Below are positions 1 through 5,877 of a stretch of 64,000 nt of DNA, piece by piece (within the stretch, counting starts at the first letter, position 1; every line of letters begins with the position of its first letter). The notes under the pieces were generated by a model that saw nothing but the letters and a program-made list of their open reading frames with translations, had not been told where the DNA came from and did not search any database. This DNA is from JAQBQZ01 sp040390775 (GTDB lineage: Bacteria > Patescibacteriota > Minisyncoccia > Phycocordibacterales > CAIRYW01), in NCBI GenBank assembly GCA_040390775.1, contig JAZJXR010000014.1, positions 1 through 64,000 on the forward strand. The letters are read 5' to 3'. The position numbers and the translations under genes were made by a program.

Positions 1-71
1 CCGATGGCCGGAATTGAACCGGCGACCTACTCCTTACCATGGAGTTGCTCTACCAGCTGAGCTACATCGGC
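1..71 (-). tRNA. tRNA-Thr (GGT)
   Basis: The cloverleaf reads on the minus strand from position 71. It has acceptor GCCGATG, D-stem GCTC/GAGC, anticodon stem ACTCC/GGAGT with loop ATGGTAA (anticodon GGT, reading ACC/ACU), T-stem GCCGG/CCGGC and the canonical T-loop TTCAATT. The last acceptor base and the discriminator lie beyond the window edge, so the gene is cut by one or two bases. It decodes threonine codons. Confidence 0.95.
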
Positions 72-133
72 ACAAATGCAAACTGCCCGCAATGGTAATA
101 CATCGCAGGCAGTTTATCAATTTTTGAATTTAT

Positions 134-571
134 TTACGCGAAGCTGGCTTTGTCGTCCACTTCTAGCATGTCGAAGAGTGTCGTCTTTTCTGGATCAAGA
201 TTGAGCCGAGTGCACTCGCCTCTGAACCATTCGCTCTTTGCTGGATCATGAGCATAAGAAAAATCGCTATGGAAGCTTTCTGACCATGCTGCTTTTTCTT
301 CAGCCGTCTTTGGTGTACCATGCTCTTCTACCCACGCTCCCATTTCTTCATCGCTTGCGCCGGCTTCTACAGCTGCCTTGAATTCATTTGCATCAATGCC
401 TTTGAATCCAAACAGCATATTGTCTACTGGGCAATCGAAATGATATTCGCCCGCTGTGCCCGCAATTGACGCGCGGCATTTATCTAGCGTACGAGCCAAA
501 ATCGAGTAGCCATTAATTATCTGGTATGGGCTTCGCGGCGCTTCTTTTGACAGATCTTTTGCTTGAATCAT
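134..571 (-). CDS. DUF5069 family protein
   Basis: A 145-residue cytosolic protein without signal peptide or membrane segment. The N-terminal DLSKEAPRSPYQ stretch, the internal LDKCRA segment, GEYHFDCP and the FKGIDANEF motif are typical of the DUF5069 family, whose function is unknown. The length is normal for the family, so the gene looks intact. It stands alone between tRNA-Thr and a methyltransferase on the same strand. A TATAAA-like box lies just upstream of the ATG and there is no clear Shine-Dalgarno sequence. The family assignment is from recalled motifs; no catalytic residues can be named. Confidence 0.8.
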   Translation of the reverse strand: MIQAKDLSKEAPRSPYQIINGYSILARTLDKCRASIAGTAGEYHFDCPVDNMLFGFKGIDANEFKAAVEAGASDEEMGAWVEEHGTPKTAEEKAAWSESFHSDFSYAHDPAKSEWFRGECTRLNLDPEKTTLFDMLEVDDKASFA

Positions 572-643
572 GTGTTTATAAATTATGAATAGGACGCATA
601 GTATAGACGATAATAGAAAAAATGTCCTACAAAATGTGTAGCC

Positions 644-1330
644 TTATGGAAGCTTCTCGAGATAAAGCGATGCTGTACGGCGCTTCCATGCCTTGCCATC
701 TTTGACATGCTTATAAGATTTTATGAGCTTGTGAATTTTGAAATGTGGAGCAAAAAATTCGCATAGCCCTTCTTCCGTCCAGACGTGCTCAAATACACCG
801 ATCTTTGGATGTATATATGAATTCTCTTCGCCTCCTGGATTTTCTTTTATCATCCTCGCAGCATTCTGATCGCCTTCTAAAATAAAAGATTTGAAAAACA
901 GCCAGCCGTACGGCTTCATTACTCGCAGAATTTCCTTTAGCAGATTTTCTCGCTCATCTTTTTGGAGGAAATGGCTTGTCATCATGTCGAGTACAACATC
1001 GACGGATCTATCCGGAAGCGGCAAATCGGTCGCAGCGCTTCTAACTTCGAATTTGATTCCGATACCCTTTCCAAGAGTATTAGCTTGAGCAATAGCTTCT
1101 CCTGAAATATCAAATCCATAGCCCTTCATTTTGGCTTCTCGAGAAAGCGCGATGATGTTGCGCCCATTGCCGCAGCCAATATCGAGGATCATGCCGCCTC
1201 TTGGGAACGGATGCCATTCAGCGTTACGCTCTGCCCAATGCACAAAAGAGAGCATATCCGAAGACGGCTCTGTTGATAGCGCCAAGTGCTCCCCGCTTTT
1301 GTATTCTTTATTCCAGAATTTCTTGGTCAT
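644..1330 (-). CDS. SAM-dependent class I methyltransferase
   Basis: A 228-residue protein with a Rossmann-fold methyltransferase core. Motif I is ILDIGCGNGRN (about residues 48-58). An acidic residue follows strand 2 (GYGFDIS, about 71-77). A motif IV-like VDVVLDMMTSHF and a post-motif LKEILRVMKPYGWLFF helix-strand unit match the Methyltransf_11/25 group. It should transfer a methyl group from S-adenosylmethionine to an unidentified substrate, since nothing in the sequence gives specificity. The gene is monocistronic. A TGC-TAATGT box sits 7 nt before the ATG with no Shine-Dalgarno sequence, which suggests a leaderless message. Confidence 0.85.
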   Translation of the reverse strand: MTKKFWNKEYKSGEHLALSTEPSSDMLSFVHWAERNAEWHPFPRGGMILDIGCGNGRNIIALSREAKMKGYGFDISGEAIAQANTLGKGIGIKFEVRSAATDLPLPDRSVDVVLDMMTSHFLQKDERENLLKEILRVMKPYGWLFFKSFILEGDQNAARMIKENPGGEENSYIHPKIGVFEHVWTEEGLCEFFAPHFKIHKLIKSYKHVKDGKAWKRRTASLYLEKLP

Positions 1331-1381
1331 AATTTATACATTAGCATACCCAAGGGCGCTTTTCATTACATGAACAGTACA

Positions 1382-1462
1382 CCTTTTGGCTAAAATTTCT
1401 TAAAATCAATTTTAGGCTCAAAAGGTCGTCAGCACCCTTACGAAATGTCTCCCAGACATTTC
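1382..1462. other. Two consecutive hairpins downstream of tRNA-Asp
   Basis: This gene-free stretch holds two clear inverted repeats. The first pairs CCTTTTG (1382-1388) with CAAAAGG (1419-1425) and CTAAAATT (1390-1397) with AATTTTAG (1408-1415). The second is a perfect 9-bp palindrome, GAAATGTCT (1442-1450) with AGACATTTC (1454-1462). Between them, 1428-1439 is an exact 12-nt inverted copy of the tRNA-Asp T-arm at 1529-1540. No reading frame of note is present. Role unknown; it could be processed 3' trailer RNA. Confidence 0.6.
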
Positions 1463-1486
1463 TCTATCCTGTGCGAGACACAAAAA

Positions 1487-1508
1487 ATGCCAGAGTAAAC
1501 TCTGGCAT
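1487..1508. terminator. Bidirectional hairpin terminator
   Basis: ATGCCAGAG (1487-1495) pairs with CTCTGGCAT (1500-1508) around a TAAA loop and is flanked by A and T runs on both sides. It can therefore end transcription on either strand, most usefully just after the tRNA-Asp gene on the minus strand. Confidence 0.8.
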
Positions 1509-1520
1509 TTTTTGGTCTTG

Positions 1521-1802
1521 CGCGGCTGAAGGGTGCTGACCCCTCGACCTCTCCCGTGCACTTATCCAATATTTTCATAAAGGCGTGGACTATATCTTTA
1601 CCATAGGTATTACCCTTAGGTACTCCGGTATCTAGTCTCTACGGCGCCCCCAACCCTGTGTTGGGGTTCCCTCGGTATTCGCATATCCAAAGTTTTATTT
1701 TTGAACTTAGCCTTCACCGATATCCCGGAGAGTTTCAATCTGCCATTTCGACAAAAAGCTGCATTTCTACAGGGGAGTGCTCTACCGTTGAGCTACAGCC
1801 GC
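1521..1802 (-). tRNA. tRNA-Asp (GTC) interrupted by a group I intron
   Basis: The 5' exon is 1802-1769 and the 3' exon is 1558-1521, both read on the minus strand. Joined, they give acceptor GCGGCTG/CAGCCGC, D-arm GCTC-AACGGTA-GAGC, anticodon stem CTCCC/GGGAG with loop CTGTCAC, and discriminator G73. The loop and G73 both fit tRNA-Asp(GTC). The T-stem GAGGG/CCCTT closes an abnormal loop, GTCAGCA, which lacks T54 and A58 of the usual TTCRA pattern. The exon boundary was chosen because it gives a U-G pair at the 5' splice site and a terminal G in the intron. An alternative cut would give anticodon TGC (Ala), but the acceptor lacks G3-U70. The start of the tRNA overlaps the stop codon of the upstream endonuclease gene. 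Confidence 0.75.
1559..1768 (-). ncRNA. Group I self-splicing intron in tRNA-Asp
   Basis: A 210-nt intron in the anticodon loop after U35. The 5' exon end CTGT pairs with GCAG in the intron start (P1) with a U-G wobble at the cleavage site. The conserved P7 halves are visible: GAGACTA (minus strand, near 1632-1638) and AAGATATAGTCC (near 1587-1598), giving a GACTA/TAGTC helix. Between them lie GC-rich helices for P4-P6 and P8. The intron ends in G. No open reading frame fits inside; the likely homing endonuclease gene lies immediately upstream of the tRNA. Group I introns interrupt tRNA anticodon loops in several bacteria and cyanobacterial plastid relatives; the exact subgroup cannot be set by eye. 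Confidence 0.8.
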
Positions 1803-2467
1803 AAACTCACATATTTCTCAAAAACAGACTTTTTTCTCTCTAAAAACAGTCCGTTCCTTTGAATGTGGCTATTATACATAAAATCATACAATTTCAAAGA
1901 ACCATGGATACTGTACGTAAGACGAAAATAGCCACCATCACCTTTTCTGATTACTCCTTTTTCAATACCATCCTCCTCAAGCCTACACCTCAAAATATTC
2001 AGAAAACCCTCTGAGCATGAAGTAAAAATCGTACGAATTGTCCTAAGTTTTTTAACTCTTTCTTTATGAACATATCCTATCCACACATTCCCGTCTCCAT
2101 CAAAATACCCTCGAACAAAGTCAGAAAAAAGATCGGTCGGAACATTCGGTGCAGCCAAGCTATTTGTTTTTCTTTCATTAAAGCCAAGTTTGCGCAAATC
2201 ATTACACATTTCTATGCTGCCAATCTGCATTCGAAAGAGTTCCTTATTATTTCCAATACCTTTGCGCACATTAATTTTATGTTCCGATCCGATAATGCGT
2301 CTTATTTTTAGCAGCAGCGCTTCATCTGTAATCTGAATGCACCAAAATTGCCCACCGCGCTTATTTACTGTGATATATCCATCAGCAGCAAAAAATCCGA
2401 GTACATAAGCCATCTCTGGCGTCCATTTTTTAAAAAAATCCTTATTTACTTTTTTAAATATCGGCAC
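1793..2467 (-). CDS. LAGLIDADG homing endonuclease
   Basis: A 224-residue protein with two LAGLIDADG helices, VLGFFAADGYI (about residues 22-32) and FVRGYFDGDGNV (about 117-128). Each contributes an acidic residue to the metal-dependent DNA-cleaving site of a single-chain enzyme. The length is typical of intron-encoded endonucleases. Unusually, it is not inside the group I intron. It sits just upstream of the split tRNA-Asp, and its TAG stop is formed by bases 8-10 of the tRNA (the last residues SLRL read into the acceptor and D-arm). It is probably co-transcribed with the tRNA. A role in spreading the intron is inferred, not shown. Confidence 0.85.
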   Translation of the reverse strand: MPIFKKVNKDFFKKWTPEMAYVLGFFAADGYITVNKRGGQFWCIQITDEALLLKIRRIIGSEHKINVRKGIGNNKELFRMQIGSIEMCNDLRKLGFNERKTNSLAAPNVPTDLFSDFVRGYFDGDGNVWIGYVHKERVKKLRTIRTIFTSCSEGFLNILRCRLEEDGIEKGVIRKGDGGYFRLTYSIHGSLKLYDFMYNSHIQRNGLFLERKKSVFEKYVSLRL

Positions 2468-2531
2468 GGATATATAATATCACGTGACAGGACATTATGC
2501 TAACCAATTATTTACTGATCTCAAAACATTA

Positions 2532-2605
2532 TGTCGGAGGTGGGACTCGAACCCACGACCTTGCGCTTATGAAGCGCACGCTCTAACCGGCTGAGCTACA
2601 CCGAC
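2532..2605 (-). tRNA. tRNA-Met (CAT), elongator
   Basis: A 74-nt cloverleaf on the minus strand: acceptor GTCGGTG/CTCCGAC (one T-T mismatch), D-arm GCTC/GAGC with a GG-containing loop, anticodon stem TGCGC/GCGCA, loop TTCATAA, T-arm GTGGG-TTCGAGT-CCCAC and A73. CAT could also mark tRNA-Ile2 read with lysidine. Because the window carries a separate tRNA-Ile(TAT) for AUA codons, elongator Met is the better reading. Confidence 0.85.
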
Positions 2606-2648
2606 AACACCGTCAATTTATCACATGTCGAGCAAAACCAAAAATCTG

Positions 2649-2719
2649 TTGCGGGGCTAGGAATTGCACCTAGGCCTTCAGGTTATGAGCCTGACGAGAT
2701 ACTACTTCTCCACCCCGCT
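2649..2719 (-). tRNA. tRNA-fMet (CAT), initiator with atypical loops
   Basis: A 71-nt cloverleaf on the minus strand with anticodon CAT in loop CTCATAA. The first acceptor pair is an A1-A72 mismatch next to GCGGGG/CCCCGC; an unpaired 1:72 position is the hallmark of bacterial initiator tRNAs. The anticodon stem TCAGG/CCTGA has only two of the three G-C pairs usual in initiators. The D-loop AGTAGTA lacks the GG dinucleotide, and the T-loop TGCAATT has G at position 55, so the usual elbow contacts G18-psi55 and G19-C56 cannot form normally. No CCA is encoded. Confidence 0.8.
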
Positions 2720-2764
2720 ATAAGTAGCGAGAAGATTAGCAGAAAAATTGATCTTTAGCAAACT

Positions 2765-3496
2765 CTAAATAAAATAAAACTCGTCAAAGACTCTCTTGTA
2801 CAAATTGATTGCGCGCTTTGCATCCTCTTCAGAAAGATGAAAAGCAGCGCCCTCATGCGCAATGCGATTGCGAATCTTGTGCGCTTCCCACGCATCATCT
2901 AGCGTGCGGAAATTATTTCTGTTTGCCATTTTTAGCTTCTCAGCGATTCCGCTGCCTGGCAGGTGCATCTCCGTTAGCATATCCTGAAGAATTATATCTG
3001 CCTCTATCAGTGCTAGGCGCCTATCCCCTTCGCTACCTGAGCTAAGACGAGCCTCCACCATTTTCCAGCGCCTATTTTGCGGCCGCTCATCACTTCCGGC
3101 ATGAATATGATGATCAGACGAATGCGCGGCATGCGAGACTTTATCATGAGGCTCATCTGCTTCGTGTGAATGCTCATGGCCGTGCCCATGCCCGCCATGT
3201 ATCCTATGATGGCTCTGGTGCGCAAGCTCTCCGAGCTTGAAGTTGAAATAAATAATTCCGATAAAAAACACTAGCGAAAGAAACACAGAATAGATCTGCA
3301 CCTTATCAAACACGAATTCAAAAAATGATGCCGCACTCGGAAGCGCAAAAGAAAGCCCCAAGCTTCCAAACATTCCTTTGATCAGAGAGTACGCGACGAG
3401 AACAAGCAAAATCCAAAACACCGCATCAATAAGAGGGCTACTGCCGCCACCTTCATCGCCTGCTGTTTTTGGTTTGGGCTTAGGTTGATCTGCCAT
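2765..3496 (-). CDS. Membrane protein with His-rich segment and HEPN-like C-terminus
   Basis: A 243-residue protein. Residues about 22-50 and 68-90 form two membrane segments. They are followed by a strongly histidine-rich linker (about 95-140, with HGHGHEHSH) that could bind metal or simply be flexible. The C-terminal 100 residues are helical and end with RNRIAHEG (R-x4-H), which resembles the RNase-site signature of HEPN-type and DUF4145-like domains. Function unknown. The gene is transcribed toward the tRNA-fMet. A TATACT box lies 7 nt before the ATG. The His-rich linker is real in this frame, because the overlapping alternative frame shows no domain. Confidence 0.75.
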   Translation of the reverse strand: MADQPKPKPKTAGDEGGGSSPLIDAVFWILLVLVAYSLIKGMFGSLGLSFALPSAASFFEFVFDKVQIYSVFLSLVFFIGIIYFNFKLGELAHQSHHRIHGGHGHGHEHSHEADEPHDKVSHAAHSSDHHIHAGSDERPQNRRWKMVEARLSSGSEGDRRLALIEADIILQDMLTEMHLPGSGIAEKLKMANRNNFRTLDDAWEAHKIRNRIAHEGAAFHLSEEDAKRAINLYKRVFDEFYFI

Positions 3497-3522
3497 AACA
3501 ACAAGTATACCGTACTCAGTAT

Positions 3523-4935
3523 TTAGTAGACAGTGGATTCAAATACTTTTGCAATCTCGAGAAGATTCAAATCTTGGCCGTACGCACCCATAAGCTGCAT
3601 ACCTATTGGAAGGCCTGAAGAACTCATCCCACAAGGAATAGAAACAGCGGGCACAGATGCGATGTTTGCTGCCACTGTAAATATATCCGCGAGATACATT
3701 TCAAGTGGATTATTAGATTTTTCTCCGATTTTAAATGCAGTAGATGGAGTGGTTGGGAGCAATATGGCATCCACTTTTTCAAATGCTTTTTTGAAATCAT
3801 TTTTTATAAGCTCACGCACAGCATTGGCCTTGCCATAAAATGCATCGTAATATCCGCTCGAAAGCACATACGTGCCGATCATGATTCGGCGTTTTACTTC
3901 CGCGCCAAGCAGCTCGCCGCGGGTTTTCAAATAATCTTGGAGCAAATTATCTCCCTCCTTTTTTGCGCCGAATCTCATCCCATCGAATCTGGCCATATTA
4001 GAAGATATTTCTGCAGGATTGATAATGTAATATGCAGAGAGAGAGTACGAAATATTAGGTAAATCAATCTGCACTATTTCATATCCTTCGGATTTAAACT
4101 TTTCAACTGATAAATCAAAAACTTTGCGTATTTCAGGATCAAGACCTTCAATTTCAAGTAAGGAAGTAACTATGCCGATTTTTTTTGACGCTACTTCTCT
4201 ACTCGAGATGTTTGCAGTAGTGGCATCGTAAGGATCAACGCCTCTTATAGCACTAAAAATAATTTCTGCATCTTCGACATTTTTGGTAATTGGCCCTATT
4301 TGATCGAAAGAAGATACAGCAGCAATCAGACCGTGACGCGATACCGCCCCGTAAGAAGGTTTGAATCCTACAGTGCCGCAAAACGCCGAAGGCTGGCGAA
4401 TAGATCCTCCGGTGTCAGAACCGAGCGCTGCAAGAGCCATGCCAGAAGCAACTGCAGCAGCTGATCCACCTGATGTGCCGCCTGGGACACGAGAAAGATC
4501 GTGGGGATTTTTCGTCACGCCGTATGCAGAATTTTCTGTCGAGCCGCCCATGGCAAATTCATCCATATTTGTGCGGCCGAGGAACACTACGCCTTTTTCT
4601 TGGAGCTTTTTTATCGCAGTCGCACTCCATGGCGCCACATATCCTTCAAGGATTTTGGACGCAGCGCCCACTCGCCTGCCTTCGATCAGAATATTGTCTT
4701 TTACTGCAAGTGGAATCCCGAGAAGCAGATTATCTTTTTCTCCGGATTTAATTCGGGCATCCGCCGCATCCGCTTGCTCGAGCACATCAGCAAACACTTC
4801 CAAATAAGCATTTAAATCTTTGTTCTTTTCTTCAATATTTTTCAAATATGCTTCTGCAAGCTCGCGAGCAGTAAATTCTCCTCCTATCAGAGACTTGTGC
4901 ACAGATACAATTGTAATATTTTTTAAATCGATCAT
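3523..4935 (-). CDS. gatA: Asp-tRNA(Asn)/Glu-tRNA(Gln) amidotransferase subunit A
   Basis: This 470-residue subunit releases ammonia from glutamine for the GatCAB complex, which converts mischarged Glu-tRNA(Gln) or Asp-tRNA(Asn). The amidase signature is complete. Lys79 (in AVKDN), cis-Ser154 (in GGTSGGS) and Ser178 (in SDTGGS) occupy the same positions as the catalytic triad of characterised GatA enzymes. Full length, ending at GLPIGMQLMG...LEIAKVFE. It lies one base downstream of gatC, so the two are translated from one message. gatB is not in this window. Confidence 0.97.
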   Translation of the reverse strand: MIDLKNITIVSVHKSLIGGEFTARELAEAYLKNIEEKNKDLNAYLEVFADVLEQADAADARIKSGEKDNLLLGIPLAVKDNILIEGRRVGAASKILEGYVAPWSATAIKKLQEKGVVFLGRTNMDEFAMGGSTENSAYGVTKNPHDLSRVPGGTSGGSAAAVASGMALAALGSDTGGSIRQPSAFCGTVGFKPSYGAVSRHGLIAAVSSFDQIGPITKNVEDAEIIFSAIRGVDPYDATTANISSREVASKKIGIVTSLLEIEGLDPEIRKVFDLSVEKFKSEGYEIVQIDLPNISYSLSAYYIINPAEISSNMARFDGMRFGAKKEGDNLLQDYLKTRGELLGAEVKRRIMIGTYVLSSGYYDAFYGKANAVRELIKNDFKKAFEKVDAILLPTTPSTAFKIGEKSNNPLEMYLADIFTVAANIASVPAVSIPCGMSSSGLPIGMQLMGAYGQDLNLLEIAKVFESTVY

Positions 4936-4936
4936 T

Positions 4937-5215
4937 TTATTCCAGAATCTTTTTTACTTTTACAAAATTGTCTTCCCTCATTGGAGCAGCATTTAGCAAA
5001 TCTTCGGTATATTCGCCGTTATGAAGCACTTCGTCATTTCGGAGCACATTTATAGAAGAATACTCAGGCGGAGGCGCATCTTCCGCTGCCTCTTTGACCT
5101 TTGCTACAAAGCCCAAAATCGCCTCAATTTCGCTTTGAAATTTGGCTTTTTCTTCTTCCGTAAGAGCGAGCCTCGCAAGGCCTGCCAATTTTTCTATTTC
5201 TTCCTTGGAAATCAT
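4937..5215 (-). CDS. gatC: Asp-tRNA(Asn)/Glu-tRNA(Gln) amidotransferase subunit C
   Basis: A 92-residue helper subunit that wraps GatA and GatB. It shows the family pattern: an N-terminal ISKEEIEKLAGLARLALTEEE helix pair, a short central helix and the C-terminal R-x-D motif (MREDNF). It is immediately upstream of gatA. A TGT-TAGACT box (5222-5230) lies 6 nt before the ATG and no Shine-Dalgarno sequence is visible, so translation may start on a leaderless message. Confidence 0.93.
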   Translation of the reverse strand: MISKEEIEKLAGLARLALTEEEKAKFQSEIEAILGFVAKVKEAAEDAPPPEYSSINVLRNDEVLHNGEYTEDLLNAAPMREDNFVKVKKILE

Positions 5216-5253
5216 AAGAAGAGTCTAACATATAAAATAGCCGAAATAAAAAC

Positions 5254-5272
5254 GGCTTCGCATTGCGAAGCC
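5254..5272 (-). terminator. Terminator of the 5280 gene
   Basis: GGCTTCGC (5254-5261) and GCGAAGCC (5265-5272) form an 8-bp hairpin. On the minus strand it is followed by GTTTTTATTT. It lies directly after the stop codon of the gene that begins at 5771. Confidence 0.8.
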
Positions 5273-5279
5273 TAGATAC

Positions 5280-5771
5280 TTAAACACCCGGAGGAATCAA
5301 TTGGGTACCGCTTGTCCATCCTAATCCCGGACTATAATGCAATCCGCGGTGGAGTAGCCCCCCATCTGTATATTGATAGACAGTGCCCTTGAAGGCAGTC
5401 CAGGTAGAACTTTCATTTCCCTTGAGAAGCTGCTGGTTCGCAAGCAGGAAGTCGAGCACGTTGGCATTGTAGCGACTCCAATACCCGCTCCGACAAATTT
5501 CAGCGTGACGATCCCAGAGAATCTTGCCATTCTTTTCATGGGTCCAGACCTTCATTCTGCGCTCATCAGGGATAAAAGGCGGAGCATCACAATCGATCTC
5601 GTAATTCTTCCGAACGATATCCGCATCACCATAAACAGCATGTGCCACTTTCTCCATAAAATCCCCAGCGCATGCCTGCTTGACCAACTCATCGGTCCAA
5701 AGACCGCTCCTTTCCAAAGCCTTGAAGAGTTCGTTGGCGAGCCCTGGCCTCATGTTTAGTTTTTCGTTCAT
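5280..5771 (-). CDS. Hypothetical protein, 'NANVLDFLLAN' family
   Basis: A 163-residue soluble protein counted from the ATG at 5771; a GTG further upstream at 5810 would add 13 residues but runs through a set of promoter-like repeats. The middle reads FMEKVAHAVYGDADIVR and later NANVLDFLLANQQLL, then KGTVYQY...GLHYSPGLGWTSG. This arrangement recalls a multi-copy hypothetical family found in Parcubacteria genomes. No catalytic motif or domain of known function is visible. It has its own terminator. Family assignment is from memory of the motif and is uncertain. Confidence 0.7.
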   Translation of the reverse strand: MNEKLNMRPGLANELFKALERSGLWTDELVKQACAGDFMEKVAHAVYGDADIVRKNYEIDCDAPPFIPDERRMKVWTHEKNGKILWDRHAEICRSGYWSRYNANVLDFLLANQQLLKGNESSTWTAFKGTVYQYTDGGLLHRGLHYSPGLGWTSGTQLIPPGV

Positions 5772-5773
5772 AA

Positions 5774-5832
5774 ACGTGTCAGTTTGATTTGACGTGTTCA
5801 CTTTTTGCACAACGTGTCCACTCGGACGTGTT
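5774..5832. repeat. Four ACGTGT direct repeats upstream of the 5280-5771 gene
   Basis: ACGTGT occurs at 5774, 5792, 5812 and 5826 on the plus strand, at spacings of 18, 20 and 14. All lie directly upstream of the proposed ATG at 5771. Iterated short sites of this kind often bind a regulator; no regulator is identified here. Confidence 0.5.
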
Positions 5833-5877
5833 GAATTTGAAGAACCTAACGATCTTTAATTTACCCCGAAATCGAAA

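Noticed and set aside
1556..1772. Splice junction giving tRNA-Ala (anticodon TGC)
   Set aside because: It would leave no U-G pair in P1, and the acceptor has G3-C70 and G73, which fit Asp and not Ala.
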